A DNA stretch of 64,000 bases from Erythrobacter donghaensis (GCF_002155425.1 NZ_MUYG01000010.1:248001-312000), one strand, 5' to 3'; shown: positions 23,170 through 33,100, numbered from the stretch's first letter. The notes: generated by a model from the sequence alone, not told the origin. Made by a program: numbers and translations.

Positions 23170-25524
23170 GTGGTCCAACAACCGTCCTCCGTCCCTGCGC
23201 CGCTCCCGGCAGAACTGGCAATCGCCGATGTGCTTGGATTGTCACGCAATCCGGCGTTTGAGCCGACGCGTTTGCGAGGGGTCGAATTTTCGGAACTTGC
23301 GCGGGTCAGCCGCTACCGGATGTTTGCCAACGCGCTGGTGGCGGTGTTTGCCGTATCGGTTTTTGCCCCGCTGATCGGTTTGCTGATCGTGGTGCCCTGG
23401 GCCGCGGTGCTCGGCTTTGTGCTCTACATTACCCGCCAGACCGATCTGCTGCTGGTAGTGCCCGGGCAGAGGCCGGGTGGCGGCGCGCACGAGCGTTCGC
23501 AGCATCTCAACGCGGTGGCGGCGGCGGTGTGCTGGCTGGTGGCGCTGGTCCTCTTCCCGCGGCTCGCGGACGGGGCGCAAGAGACCACCATGCTGCTCGT
23601 AGTGCTCGTGCTGATGATGTGCTCCACCTTCGTCTTTTCGACCGCGCCGCTCAGCGTAATGATCTACAATGCGATCATGGGGCTCGGGGCCGCCGGCAAT
23701 TTGGCGGCGCAGGGCGAGTGGCATGGCGCCTGTGCAACGATCCTGTTCACCATCGCCAGTCTGGTCGCCATCATTCAGGTGCGCACGATTTTCCTCAAGG
23801 CGCGTCTCGCCGAGGCGATGGTGAGCGAGAAGGAAGAGGTGGTCTCGCTGCTGCTGCGCGAGTTCGAAGAGAACGAGGCAGACTGGCTGTGGGAAGTCGA
23901 TCCCGCCCGGCGGCTGCGCGCGGTGTCCCCCCGCTTTGCCTTCGCGCTCGGCCGCTCGCAGGAGGACACCGAAAGTAAGCCCCTGCTTGAAGTGATCGCC
24001 GGGCGCGGGTGGGAAACGGGGCAGTTTCCGCCGAGCCTCCACGATCTGGCCGAGCGGCTCAAGAACCGCGAGAATTTCTCGAACATGCTGGTGCAGGTCT
24101 CGATCCACGGTGCGGAACGCTGGTGGGAGCTTTCGGGCACGCCGATGCGCGACGAGCAGGGCCGCTTTACCGGCTTTCGCGGGGTGGGATCGGATGTCAC
24201 CGAGCAGCGCAATTCCTCGGAAAAAATCGCCTATCTCGCGCGCTTCGACACGCTCACGCAATTGCCCAATCGCCTGCAACTGACCGAGGCGCTGGGCGAG
24301 GCGCTGGCCTATGCCAGCCAGTGGCGCACGCGCTGCGCGTTGCTGATGGTCGATCTCGACCGGTTCAAGTCGGTGAACGATTCGCTTGGCCACATGACCG
24401 GCGACAAGCTGCTGGCGCAGGTGTCGGCACGGCTGCAATCGCTGATGGGCGAGAACGAGCTGTGCGGACGGCTGGGCGGCGACGAATTCGCGATCGTTGT
24501 GCGCGATGCCAGCGCGCCGGGCTGCATCGGCCAGCTCGCGCGGCGCGTGATCGAGCGCTTGTCGGAGCCCTATCTGGTCGATCACCACACGCTTTATGTC
24601 GGCGCCAGCGTCGGCTCGGCTGAAGGCCCGCGCGACGGCACCTCGGTGGAAGAGCTGATGCGCAATGCGGACCTTGCGCTCTACCGCGCCAAGGATGGCG
24701 GCGGGGGCGAGCATTGCCGCTTTGAGCCTGCGCTCCATGCTTCCGCTGAAGAACGCCGCCAGCTTGAAGTGGCGCTGCGCAAGGCGCTGGGGCGCAACGA
24801 AATGGTGCTGCACTATCAGCCCGTGGTCGATGCGCGGACCGAAAGCGTGGTCAGTTTCGAGGCGCTGGTGCGCTGGAACAGCGCCGAGCACGGCTTTGTC
24901 AGTCCCGGCAAGTTCATCCCGCTGGCCGAGGACACCCGCCTGATCGTGCCGATCGGCCAATGGGTGATGCGCCGGGCTTGCGAAGAGGCGCGCTATTGGC
25001 CCGATCACGTCAAGGTCAATGTCAACGTCTCGCCCGAACAGCTGCTGGAGCCCGGCTTCCATGGCGAGGTGCTGGATGCGCTCGCGGCGACCGGGTTGAA
25101 GCCCGAACGGCTCGAGATCGAAGTGACCGAGAGCATCTTCCTGCGCGACGCCAGCGTGGCGCGCAACGCGCTGGAGCAGGTGATGGCGCTGGGCTGTTCT
25201 GTGGCGCTCGACGATTTCGGTACCGGCTATTCCTCGCTCGGCTATCTGCGCAAGCTGCGCTTCTCGACCATCAAGGTCGATCGCACCTTCGTGCAGGGCG
25301 CAGCGCAGGGCAGCGCCGAGAGCCTTGCCATCATCAACGCGGTGGTGGCGATGGCAAAGAGCCTGAAGATGACGACCACTGCCGAAGGGGTGGAGACCGC
25401 CGAGGAATCGGAACTGATCCGGAACCTCGGCTGCGACAAGATTCAGGGCTTCTATTTCGGCCGACCGATGACCGATGAGGACGCGCGCCGCCTGTTCGTG
25501 CTGCCGAACGAACGCCGCGCCTGA
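23170..25524 (+). CDS. Membrane GGDEF-EAL protein with PAS domain (cyclic di-GMP turnover)
   Basis: A 784-residue inner-membrane protein. About five to six helices (roughly residues 45-210), then a PAS domain (about 228-345), a GGDEF diguanylate cyclase with an intact GGDEF motif near residue 435, and an EAL phosphodiesterase (FEALVRW near 563, EIEVTES, DDFGTGYSS near 680, TTAEGVET, DKIQGFYFGRP). Both active sites look complete, so it could make and break c-di-GMP. The RxxD inhibitory site normally five residues before GGDEF is not seen (NELCGR instead). Start is GTG 23170. The signal it senses is unknown; it may control motility or biofilm. Confidence 0.92.
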   Translation: MVQQPSSVPAPLPAELAIADVLGLSRNPAFEPTRLRGVEFSELARVSRYRMFANALVAVFAVSVFAPLIGLLIVVPWAAVLGFVLYITRQTDLLLVVPGQRPGGGAHERSQHLNAVAAAVCWLVALVLFPRLADGAQETTMLLVVLVLMMCSTFVFSTAPLSVMIYNAIMGLGAAGNLAAQGEWHGACATILFTIASLVAIIQVRTIFLKARLAEAMVSEKEEVVSLLLREFEENEADWLWEVDPARRLRAVSPRFAFALGRSQEDTESKPLLEVIAGRGWETGQFPPSLHDLAERLKNRENFSNMLVQVSIHGAERWWELSGTPMRDEQGRFTGFRGVGSDVTEQRNSSEKIAYLARFDTLTQLPNRLQLTEALGEALAYASQWRTRCALLMVDLDRFKSVNDSLGHMTGDKLLAQVSARLQSLMGENELCGRLGGDEFAIVVRDASAPGCIGQLARRVIERLSEPYLVDHHTLYVGASVGSAEGPRDGTSVEELMRNADLALYRAKDGGGGEHCRFEPALHASAEERRQLEVALRKALGRNEMVLHYQPVVDARTESVVSFEALVRWNSAEHGFVSPGKFIPLAEDTRLIVPIGQWVMRRACEEARYWPDHVKVNVNVSPEQLLEPGFHGEVLDALAATGLKPERLEIEVTESIFLRDASVARNALEQVMALGCSVALDDFGTGYSSLGYLRKLRFSTIKVDRTFVQGAAQGSAESLAIINAVVAMAKSLKMTTTAEGVETAEESELIRNLGCDKIQGFYFGRPMTDEDARRLFVLPNERRA

Positions 25525-25536
25525 GGCGCTGACCGG

Positions 25537-26226
25537 TTAGGCCCTGACGAGGCTTTCAAGGAAGCCGGCAAACAGCCGCCGTCCATCCTCGCCGCCCAGC
25601 GCCGTAACCGCCGCTGGTTCGATCGCCCGTTCGGGGTGCGGCATCATGCCCAGCACCCGGCCATTGGCGGAGAGCACCCCGGCAATGTCGCGCGCCGAGC
25701 CGTTGCAGGCTTCGGCATAGCGGAAGGCCACGCGGCCTTCGCCCTCCAGCCGGTCGAGCGTGTCGGCATCGGCGAAGTAGTTGCCGTCGTGGTGGGCCAC
25801 CGGAATGCGGATCGTTTCGCCCGCCGTGTAACCGGCCATGAAGGGCGAAGCAGTGCCTTCGACGGTAAGCGCCACGGTCTTGCAGACGAAACGCTGTCCG
25901 GCATTGCGCAGCAGCGCGCCGGGGAGCAGCCGGGCCTCGGTCAGCACTTGGAAGCCGTTGCAGACGCCGAGCACGGGCACACCGCGCTCCGCCGCCGCGA
26001 TCACCGCGCGCATGATCGGACTGGTCGCCGCCATCGCGCCCGAACGCAGGTAGTCGCCATAGGAAAAGCCGCCGGGCAGGGCGATCAGGTCGAGCCGCTC
26101 GGGCAGCTCGGCATCGCCGTGCCAGACCCGGATCGCCGGCACGCCCGACACCGCTTCCAGCGCCGTTGCCATGTCCCGGTCGCAATTGGAGCCGGGGAAG
26201 GTGATGACCGCCGCCCGGAACGCCAT
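25537..26226 (-). CDS. purQ: Phosphoribosylformylglycinamidine synthase subunit PurQ
   Basis: Glutaminase subunit of the three-part FGAM synthase in purine synthesis, supplying ammonia to PurL. The 229-residue protein shows the class I glutaminase motifs [21 protein letters not shown], the nucleophile elbow VLGVCNGFQ and the catalytic His/Glu in MMPHPER. Its ATG shares one base with the purS stop, so the two are translated together. purL is not in the window. It ends 12 bases from the convergent GGDEF-EAL gene. Confidence 0.96.
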   Translation of the reverse strand: MAFRAAVITFPGSNCDRDMATALEAVSGVPAIRVWHGDAELPERLDLIALPGGFSYGDYLRSGAMAATSPIMRAVIAAAERGVPVLGVCNGFQVLTEARLLPGALLRNAGQRFVCKTVALTVEGTASPFMAGYTAGETIRIPVAHHDGNYFADADTLDRLEGEGRVAFRYAEACNGSARDIAGVLSANGRVLGMMPHPERAIEPAAVTALGGEDGRRLFAGFLESLVRA

Positions 26227-26459
26227 CAGTCGGCGCCCTCAATGGTGAAGCTTTCGATCACGGTGTTGGCGAGCAGCTTTTCGCACATCGCCTTGATCGT
26301 GTCGTGATCGGTGCCGTCGGCGAGATCGAGCTCGATCAGGCGGCCGATCCGGACATCGCCGACCCCCTCGAAGCCCATCCCTTCGAGCGCATGGTGCACC
26401 GCGCGGCCCTGAGGGTCGAGCACGCCGGGCTTCAATCGGACAAGGACGCGCACTTGCAT
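26226..26459 (-). CDS. purS: Phosphoribosylformylglycinamidine synthase subunit PurS
   Basis: Small (77-residue) bridging subunit that joins PurQ to Pur[22 protein letters not shown] is the standard start and [12 protein letters not shown] plus [14 protein letters not shown] match the family. Together with purQ it forms an overlapping pair. In related genomes purC is commonly next to it, but here 5.6 kb separate them. A GGAG sequence precedes ATG 26459 and a plausible promoter lies at 26498-26525. Confidence 0.96.
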   Translation of the reverse strand: MQVRVLVRLKPGVLDPQGRAVHHALEGMGFEGVGDVRIGRLIELDLADGTDHDTIKAMCEKLLANTVIESFTIEGAD

Positions 26460-26497
26460 CGCGGGAGGCTCCTGTTCGGGGGGCTGTGTTGGGGGCC

Positions 26498-26525
26498 GCT
26501 ATAGCGCTCCGGCGGGAGGGTGCAA
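26498..26525 (-). promoter_or_regulatory. Possible sigma-70-type promoter for purSQ
   Basis: Reading the minus strand, TTGCAC (26525-26520) and TATAGC (26503-26498) are separated by 16 bases, roughly 38 bases upstream of the purS start. The -10 box overlaps the 10-base palindrome CGCTATAGCG (26497-26506). The match is partial, so this is a guess. Confidence 0.35.
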
Positions 26526-26630
26526 TCGCGCTGATGCGCATTCTGCACCGCTGTCTGGCGCACGCGGAGAGGGGCCGGCTTTTTCGCGGGCTTGTCATAA
26601 TCGGGTCGCAAGCGCCTCCCAATTGTAACC

Positions 26631-26642
26631 TTGTTGCAACAA
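26631..26642. promoter_or_regulatory. 12-base perfect palindrome, possible operator
   Basis: TTGTTGCAACAA lies 131 bases upstream of the receptor start in the divergent gap. It has the size and symmetry of a dimeric regulator site. It does not look like an E. coli Fur box. No regulator gene is adjacent. Confidence 0.3.
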
Positions 26643-26772
26643 CCGTCGCAAGAACGCCGCAGATGTGCCGCTTTCGCCCAGCCTTCAGGGCCTGCGTTCT
26701 CGCGCGAATCGAACAAAAATGTCACGGGCCGCGGCACCCACTCTCCATCCGCTCCAACCAGGGGGTTGTCCG

Positions 26773-29004
26773 ATGTCGACTCGTTTCTCCGCCATTCGTG
26801 CCATCTGGGCCGGTTCCACCGTGCTCGCCGCCGCCGCCTTCGGACTTGCCGCACCCGCCGCCGCGCAGGATGCCGAGGCCACCGCCGAAGCGCCCGAAGG
26901 TCAGCTTGCGACTATCATCGTCACCGCCAACCGGCGCGAGGAGAACCTTCAGGATGTCGCCGTATCGGCCGACATTCTGGATCAGGAGCGGGTCAGCGCG
27001 ATCTTCAGCGGCGCGGGCGACATCACCGCGCTGGCAGGCACCGCGCCCGGCCTCAATGTCGAAAGCTCGAACGGCCGCGTCGCCCCGCGCTTCTACATCC
27101 GCGGCCTCGGCAACACCGATTTCGACCTCGCCGCCTCGCAGCCCGTGTCGGTGCTGCTCGACGACGTGGTGCTCGAGAACGTCACCCTCAAGAGCTTCCC
27201 GATCTTCGACATCCAGCGCGTCGAAGTGCTGCGCGGGCCGCAGGGCACGCTGTTCGGGCGCAACACCCCGGCGGGCATCGTCAAGGTGGACTCGATCAAG
27301 CCGAGCCACGATACCTCGGTCGCCGCTTCGCTGTCCTTCGCCAGCCTCGACACGGTGTCGCTCACCGGCGCGGTCGGCGGGTCGATCGCCGAAGACGTGC
27401 TGGCCTTCCGCGTCGCCGCCCAGATCCAGACGCGCGGCGACTGGATCGACAACGGCTTCACCGGGCAGGACAACGTGCTCGGCGGCTACACCGATTTCGC
27501 CACCCGTGCGCAGCTGCTGTTCACGCCGAGCGAACGGGCGAGCATCCTTGCGTCGGTCAATTTCCGCGATCTGGCCGGTTCCTCGACCTTCTTCCGTGCC
27601 AACGTGCTGGGGCCGAGCGCCAACCAGCCGAACAACACCAACAAGCTCAACGAAAACTATGATCGCAACCGGGTGTTCTATGACGCCGGCGGCGGGAACG
27701 TGGCCGATTACCAGCAGTTCGGCGCGACGCTGACGGCGGCCTATGAATTCGACGGCGCGACCCTGACCTCGATCACCAGCCACTGGACCAGCGAAGGCTC
27801 CAGCCGCGGCGATGTCGATGGCGGCAACCTCGTGACGGGGCCGGGCTTCATCCCGTTCCCCTCGGACACGCAGGACTCGATCGACCTCAAGCAGACCACG
27901 CAGGAAGTGCGCGTTGCCTCGAACGGCAGCGGGCCCTTGAGCTGGCAGGTCGGCGGCTTCTATTTCGAGAGCGATTTCGACGTCACCACGGTCGGCTTCA
28001 GCTTCCCGCCGCCGGTCACTGTCAACCACACCAACGAAGCCTGGGCGCTGTTCGGTCAGGTCGGCTACCAGCTGACCGAGAGCCTGCGCGTCACCGGGGG
28101 CCTGCGCTACACCGAGGATGACAAGGCGTTCTTCGTCCGCTCGGGCGCGGCGCCGCAGCCGGTGAGCGTGGGTGACGAACAGTTCGATTGGGACATCAGC
28201 GTCTTCGCCGATGTCTCGGACGATGCCAGCGTCTATGCCAAGGTCGCCAATTCGTTCCGCGGGCCGACCATTCAGGGCCGCGACGTGGCGTTCTTCAGCC
28301 CGCCCTCGGTCGCCCAGTCGGAGAACATCACCTCCTACGAAGTCGGCTTCAAGAGCGAGCTGGCCGATCGCCGCGTGCGCCTGAACGGTGCAGCCTATTA
28401 CTACACTGTCGAAGACCCGCAGTTCACCGCCGTAGGCGGCGCGGGGAACCTCGTGCAGCTGATCAATGCCAACAAGGGTGAGGGCTGGGGCGTCGAATTC
28501 GACGGCGCGTTCCAGATCAGCCCCGAATTCCTGGTCACGCTGGGCGTGGCCTACAACAACACCGAGATCCAAGACGAGAACCTCGCGGTTGGTATCTGTG
28601 CGCAGTGCACCGTGACCGATCCGACCCGTCTGGTGGGCGGCACCCGCCGTGCCTTCATCGACGGCAACCCATTCCCCAATGCGCCGGAATGGAGCGGCGA
28701 TTTCACCGCTCGCTACGGCATCCCGGTGGGCAATTCGGGTGAATTCTTCATCTTCACCGACTGGGTCTACCTCGGTGAGACCAACTTCCTGCTCTACGAA
28801 AGCGCCGAGTTCAACGCCGGCAGCCGGATCGAGGGTGGCCTCAAGATCGGCTATGCGGGGGATGACGGCCAGTGGGAAGTCGCCGCCTTCGCGCGCAACA
28901 TCACCAATGAAGACAACGTGCTCGGCGTGGTCGACTTCAACAACAACACCGCTTTCGTCAACGATCCGCGCATCATCGGCGCGATGATCAGCGTCAAGTA
29001 CTGA
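26773..29004 (+). CDS. TonB-dependent outer-membrane receptor
   Basis: Energy-driven outer-membrane transporter of 743 residues, probably for iron-siderophore or another large ligand. Signal peptide about 1-30 (ending PAAAQ). A TonB-box-like ATIIVTA is followed by a plug with ALAGTAPGLNVE, RFYIRGLGN and RVEVLRGPQGTLFGRNTPAG, then a 22-strand barrel ending in an aromatic residue (MISVKY). The ligand is not predictable. ATG 26773 is chosen because it directly precedes the signal peptide; an in-frame ATG at 26665 adds unrelated residues. It lies between purS and purC, convergent with an M16 protease, and ends before a strong terminator. Confidence 0.92.
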   Translation: MSTRFSAIRAIWAGSTVLAAAAFGLAAPAAAQDAEATAEAPEGQLATIIVTANRREENLQDVAVSADILDQERVSAIFSGAGDITALAGTAPGLNVESSNGRVAPRFYIRGLGNTDFDLAASQPVSVLLDDVVLENVTLKSFPIFDIQRVEVLRGPQGTLFGRNTPAGIVKVDSIKPSHDTSVAASLSFASLDTVSLTGAVGGSIAEDVLAFRVAAQIQTRGDWIDNGFTGQDNVLGGYTDFATRAQLLFTPSERASILASVNFRDLAGSSTFFRANVLGPSANQPNNTNKLNENYDRNRVFYDAGGGNVADYQQFGATLTAAYEFDGATLTSITSHWTSEGSSRGDVDGGNLVTGPGFIPFPSDTQDSIDLKQTTQEVRVASNGSGPLSWQVGGFYFESDFDVTTVGFSFPPPVTVNHTNEAWALFGQVGYQLTESLRVTGGLRYTEDDKAFFVRSGAAPQPVSVGDEQFDWDISVFADVSDDASVYAKVANSFRGPTIQGRDVAFFSPPSVAQSENITSYEVGFKSELADRRVRLNGAAYYYTVEDPQFTAVGGAGNLVQLINANKGEGWGVEFDGAFQISPEFLVTLGVAYNNTEIQDENLAVGICAQCTVTDPTRLVGGTRRAFIDGNPFPNAPEWSGDFTARYGIPVGNSGEFFIFTDWVYLGETNFLLYESAEFNAGSRIEGGLKIGYAGDDGQWEVAAFARNITNEDNVLGVVDFNNNTAFVNDPRIIGAMISVKY

Positions 29005-29039
29005 GGGTCAGCCCCGCTGAGGGGCGCGCCGCAAAGGGG

Positions 29040-29075
29040 AAAGCCGGCGGGGGGCGACCTGCCGGCTTTTTCTTT
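29040..29075 (+). terminator. Rho-independent terminator after the TonB receptor
   Basis: Stem AAAGCCGGC (29040-29048) pairs with GCCGGCTTT (29061-29069) around a 12-base loop and is followed by a run of T residues (TTTTTCTTT). It lies between convergent genes and is the clearest intrinsic terminator in the window for the plus strand. Confidence 0.85.
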
Positions 29076-29080
29076 GCCTG

Positions 29081-31975
29081 CTACTCGGCCGCGGTTGCGG
29101 CTGCCGCTTCCGGGACGACGGTGAAGGCCACCGCGCCATCGGGATCGAGATATTTGAGCGCGGTCTGGTGCAGGTCTTCAGGCGTGATGGCGCGCAGGAC
29201 ATCGGGCACCGCGACAAAGCGATCCAGCCGCTCCGGTTCGCTTTGCGTACGCGATGCGAGCCCGATCCAGCCGCTCAGGTCCTTCAGAACATTGCTGTAA
29301 TCCTCGAGATAGGGCTTGCGCGCCCGCTCGATCACGTCCGCATCCAGCGGCCCCTTGCGCAGATCGGCAATCAGGCCCTGCAAGGCCGCGCGGCTCGGCT
29401 CGATCTGATCGACCGCGACCGAGGCGTTGATGATGAACACGCCGTAGCCCGGATAGTAATGGCTCGGCTGCGACCCCGCCGATGGGGAGTAGGCCTGCCC
29501 CAGCTCCTCGCGCAGGCGGTCGGTCAGTTCCAGCCGGACGATGCGCGACAACAGATCGAGCCGCAGGGTCTCGCCAAGGTCGCTGTCGTCGGTGGTGGGC
29601 CAATACCATTGCAGCAGCGCCTGATCGGCCTCGCCCTTGTGGGTCAGCACGCGCTCGCCGCGCGTCGCAGTGAAGCTGCGATCGCGGTTTTCGGTGCGCG
29701 AATTGAAGGCCGCCTCGCGCTGCGGCAAAGCGCCGAGTGTGGCGGCGACAGCGGCGATGGCAGCGTCTTCATCAAGATCGCCCGCAAGCGCAATCTCGAT
29801 CGCGCCCGAGGCCAGGCGGTCGCCGATCGCCTTGCGCAGAGCCTGGTAGTCCAGCGCGAAAAAGGCCTCGCGCGGTTGCAGGCTGAAGCGCGGGTCATTG
29901 TCCGACAGGATTGCTCCGCTGGCCGAGGACAGCGCGCGGTCGGGGGTGGAATCGAGCGTATTGAAGAAGTTGTCGATGTTCTTGCGGAACCGCTCGACCC
30001 CCTCGGGCCGGTAACCCGGATCGGTCAGCGTCGCGGCCAGCACCTGCATTTGCAGCAGAAGATCGCGCGGGGTGGTGACGGCCGAGGCGGTGAAGGCATC
30101 GGCGCTGCTATCGAGGTCGAAGCTGACGCTGCGCCCGGCCAGCACGCTGGTGATCTCGTCCTGGCTGTGCTTGCCGAGCCCGCCCGCTGGCAGCGAGCCG
30201 ATAAGGTAGGCGCGCAGCGGCGCATCGCGGGTGTTGAGTAGGTCGCCACCGTCGAGGGCAAAGCTCACCGCGATCCGGTCCTTGCGCACATCGGTTTGCT
30301 TGAGGTTCAGCCGCACGCCATTGTCGAACACGATGCGGCGGATGCCGAGGCGCTCCTCTACCGTGTCGCTCACCACCGTGCCCGGGGTGCCGAAATCGGT
30401 GTAGGCGAAGGCCAGCGGGCCGTTGTCGACCGGCGCGGTGATGGCGAGTGCCATGCCCTCGCCAAAGGCGCTGCGCAGCGCGACTTCGCCGCCCTCGGGC
30501 GCGGTGCGGCCGGTGAAGCGGATCAGCGGCTCATCAAGCGGCGCGGCATCCTCCCGCACCGCCTCCCACAGCGCCTGCGGGGTCATTTCGGGGGCGAGCC
30601 GCTCAAACTCGGCGAGTTGCCATTCGGGGGTGACCGGTACCCGCTCGTCCCCCGCCAGCGCCAGCGCGGCGTTGACGAACACGTTGTTGCCGCGCGTGTC
30701 GGCGGATTTCGCGGCATTTTCCAGCGTGGTGCGCAGATTGGCGAGCTGCTCGTCGACCTCGGCCTGGGTGAAGCCGAAGGTCAGCGCCTGATTGACCTCG
30801 CGCACCGCAGCAAGCATCCCCTTGTTCCACTCGCCATCGGCGCTGCTGATGCTGAGGCTGGTGATGCGCGCATCCTCGAAGATGTCGCCGGTGCCGAAGC
30901 CCGCGCCCCGGAAAGGCGCATCGGCCCCGCGCGCCAGCCGGGCGAGGCGGCGGTTGATGATCGCATAGCCGAGGCTGCGCATCGCATCTGCGCGGCGGCT
31001 CGAAACGGTGTCGGGATCGTCGCGCCAGGGGGCGAGGCGGCTGATGGTGACGGTTTCGGGCAAGGCGGGATCGATATGGATGTCGGTCAGGCCCTTGGCG
31101 GACGTGTCGATCGGGCCGGCCTCGGGCTCGGCGGGGGCAGGGGCGGGTGCCCAGCTGGCAAACCGCTCGCGGATGGCGGCCTCGACCACATCGACCGGGA
31201 AGTCGCCGACCACGACCAGCACGGTGTTGGCCGGGCGATAGGTGCGCTCATAGAGCGCGCGGATCTGCGCGGCGGTGGCGTTTTCCAGCACCTCGGCGGT
31301 GCCGATCGGCAGGCGCTCGGTATAGCGCGCGCCGGGGGCAAGGAAGGCGGCGTTGTCCTCGTAATTGCGCAGCTGAAAACCCGCCCGGTCGCGGCGTTCG
31401 GCGAGGATCACCCCGCGCTCGCGCGCCACTGCGTCCTCGGAGATGGTCAGCTCGCTCGCCGTCTCGCGCATCAGCATCAGCGCGGTGCCGAGCAGCGCCT
31501 CGTCATTGCGCGGCAGGTTGAGCATGTAGGTGATCGCATCGAAGCCGGTCGAGGCATTGGTGTCCGCGCCGAAGGCCAGCCCCTCGCGTTCGAGCAGCTT
31601 GATCATCTCGCCCTCGGGGATGCCCTTCGACCCGTTGAAGGCCATGTGTTCCAGATAGTGCGAGAGCCCGCGCTCGCTGTCGGTCTCTTCCAGCGCGCCC
31701 GAATCGATCCGCATCCGCACCATCGCGGTGCCCGCAGGGGTCGCGTTCTGGCGGATGACGTAGCGCATCCCGTTGTCGAGCTGGCCGAAGGTGTAGCCGG
31801 GGTCGACCGGCACATCGCTGGTCTCGAAGGCCCAGACCGGGGCAGGAGCCTCGGCGGCGGCCTCGGCGGCAGCGGGAGCGTCGGTGGCCGGCGCATCCTG
31901 CGCGGCGAGCGCGGTGGTGAAGGCAAGCGGCGACAGGGCCAGCATCAGGCTGGCGGCAAGGGCAAAATTCCGCAT
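29081..31975 (-). CDS. M16 family zinc metalloprotease (insulinase-like)
   Basis: Exported protease of 964 residues with the double M16 layout (two active-site-plus-inactive halves). Signal peptide about 1-25. The inverted zinc motif HxxEH is in LSHYLEHMAFNG (His106, Glu109, His110), with a downstream Glu in ARERGVILAE (about 186) as third ligand. The Ala-rich linker at 26-46 precedes the first domain. Such periplasmic enzymes degrade peptides; a role with the neighbouring TonB receptor is possible but unsupported. It ends just after the terminator and converges with the receptor. Confidence 0.92.
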   Translation of the reverse strand: MRNFALAASLMLALSPLAFTTALAAQDAPATDAPAAAEAAAEAPAPVWAFETSDVPVDPGYTFGQLDNGMRYVIRQNATPAGTAMVRMRIDSGALEETDSERGLSHYLEHMAFNGSKGIPEGEMIKLLEREGLAFGADTNASTGFDAITYMLNLPRNDEALLGTALMLMRETASELTISEDAVARERGVILAERRDRAGFQLRNYEDNAAFLAPGARYTERLPIGTAEVLENATAAQIRALYERTYRPANTVLVVVGDFPVDVVEAAIRERFASWAPAPAPAEPEAGPIDTSAKGLTDIHIDPALPETVTISRLAPWRDDPDTVSSRRADAMRSLGYAIINRRLARLARGADAPFRGAGFGTGDIFEDARITSLSISSADGEWNKGMLAAVREVNQALTFGFTQAEVDEQLANLRTTLENAAKSADTRGNNVFVNAALALAGDERVPVTPEWQLAEFERLAPEMTPQALWEAVREDAAPLDEPLIRFTGRTAPEGGEVALRSAFGEGMALAITAPVDNGPLAFAYTDFGTPGTVVSDTVEERLGIRRIVFDNGVRLNLKQTDVRKDRIAVSFALDGGDLLNTRDAPLRAYLIGSLPAGGLGKHSQDEITSVLAGRSVSFDLDSSADAFTASAVTTPRDLLLQMQVLAATLTDPGYRPEGVERFRKNIDNFFNTLDSTPDRALSSASGAILSDNDPRFSLQPREAFFALDYQALRKAIGDRLASGAIEIALAGDLDEDAAIAAVAATLGALPQREAAFNSRTENRDRSFTATRGERVLTHKGEADQALLQWYWPTTDDSDLGETLRLDLLSRIVRLELTDRLREELGQAYSPSAGSQPSHYYPGYGVFIINASVAVDQIEPSRAALQGLIADLRKGPLDADVIERARKPYLEDYSNVLKDLSGWIGLASRTQSEPERLDRFVAVPDVLRAITPEDLHQTALKYLDPDGAVAFTVVPEAAAATAAE

Positions 31976-32062
31976 GGATATCAGACGTCTCTCTCAGGCC
32001 ATTGGCGTGACCTGAGAGACTAGCGACTGAAACCGGGCTGTCAGCCTATTTCTTGCCCGGCG

Positions 32063-32866
32063 TTACTTCTTGATCGGCGGGGGCCCGCGCAGGCGCGAGC
32101 GGGCGTGGGAGAGGTCGAACACCTCGCCCGGGCCATTGTCCTCACCGTTGAGCAGGCCGAGCCGGCGGGCGACTTCGCGGTAGGCCTCTTCCTCACCGCC
32201 CAGATCGCGGCGGAAGCGGTCCTTGTCGAGCTTTTCGCCGGTCGCCATGTCCCACAACCGGCAGCCATCCGGGCTGATTTCGTCGGCGAGGATCACGCGG
32301 CTGTAATCGCCATCGTAAAGCCGCCCGAATTCAAGCTTGAAGTCCACCAGCCGGATGTCGATCGCGGCGAACATCCCGCACAGGAAATCGTTGATGCGGA
32401 TCGCCATCGAGGAGATGTCGTGCATCTCTTCATGGCTGCACCAGTTGAAGCAGGCGATGTGCTCTTCGGCGACCAGCGGATCGCCCAGCGCATCGTCCTT
32501 GTAGTAATATTCGATCAGCGTGTGCGGCAGCGGCTCGCCTTCCTCGATCCCGAGGCGCTTGCTGATCGAGCCGGCAGCGACATTGCGCACCACCACTTCC
32601 AGTGGGATGATCTCGACCTGCCGGATCAACTGCTCGCGCATGTTGAGGCGGCGGATGAAGTGGGTGGGGATGCCGATATGGGCGAGGCGGGTGAAGACGT
32701 GTTCGCTGATGCGATTGTTGATCACGCCCTTGCCGTTGATCGTGCCCTTCTTTTCCGCGTTGAAGGCGGTGGCATCGTCCTTGAAATACTGGATCAGCGT
32801 GCCGGGTTCAGGACCCTCGTAGAGGATTTTGGCCTTGCCTTCGTAGAGCTTGGTGCGGCGGGACAT
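32063..32866 (-). CDS. purC: SAICAR synthetase PurC
   Basis: Makes SAICAR from CAIR and aspartate with ATP in purine synthesis. The 267-residue protein starts [18 protein letters not shown] and has the conserved motifs [28 protein letters not shown] and DFKLEFGR, with SPDGCRLWD near the end. The last 30 or so residues ([14 protein letters not shown]) are a basic tail. ATG 32866 is chosen because AAAGGGAAA lies at good spacing; ATG 32872 is six bases upstream. It follows tRNA-Phe by 39 bases. It is separated from purSQ by the receptor and protease genes. Confidence 0.96.
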   Translation of the reverse strand: MSRRTKLYEGKAKILYEGPEPGTLIQYFKDDATAFNAEKKGTINGKGVINNRISEHVFTRLAHIGIPTHFIRRLNMREQLIRQVEIIPLEVVVRNVAAGSISKRLGIEEGEPLPHTLIEYYYKDDALGDPLVAEEHIACFNWCSHEEMHDISSMAIRINDFLCGMFAAIDIRLVDFKLEFGRLYDGDYSRVILADEISPDGCRLWDMATGEKLDKDRFRRDLGGEEEAYREVARRLGLLNGEDNGPGEVFDLSHARSRLRGPPPIKK

Positions 32867-32905
32867 TGGCATTTTCCCTTTGGGCGCTCGGCCCTTTTCA
32901 GCGAA

Positions 32906-32980
32906 TGGTGCCCGAGGGCGGATTTGAACCACCGACACGCGGATTTTCAATCCGCTGCTCTACCCCTGAGCTACTCGGGC
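32906..32980 (-). tRNA. tRNA-Phe (anticodon GAA)
   Basis: 75 bases including an encoded CCA. The acceptor stem GCCCGAG/CTCGGGC is perfect. The anticodon stem GCGGA/TCCGC encloses the loop TTGAAAA, giving anticodon GAA. The T arm reads GGTGG-TTCAAAT-CCGCC with one G-U pair. It is 120 bases downstream of yacG and upstream of purC on the same strand. Confidence 0.96.
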
Positions 32981-33100
32981 ATTCGCTGCGAGCGACGGGC
33001 GCTGTGGCCCGGCGAGCAAATGAGAGCGGCCCTATGGCGAAGGCGTGACGGGTTGGCAAGGGGCTTTTATGGCCGCGTCGCCGGATTATTGCGCGCGCAC

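Larger units (their letters stand above)
26460..26772. other. Divergent intergenic region between purS and the TonB receptor
   Basis: 313 bases with no gene. It holds the purSQ promoter candidate, the perfect 12-base palindrome TTGTTGCAACAA at 26631-26642, and a CATAAT box near 26606 that might serve the receptor gene. An open frame running through it on the plus strand shows no family resemblance. Confidence 0.5.
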
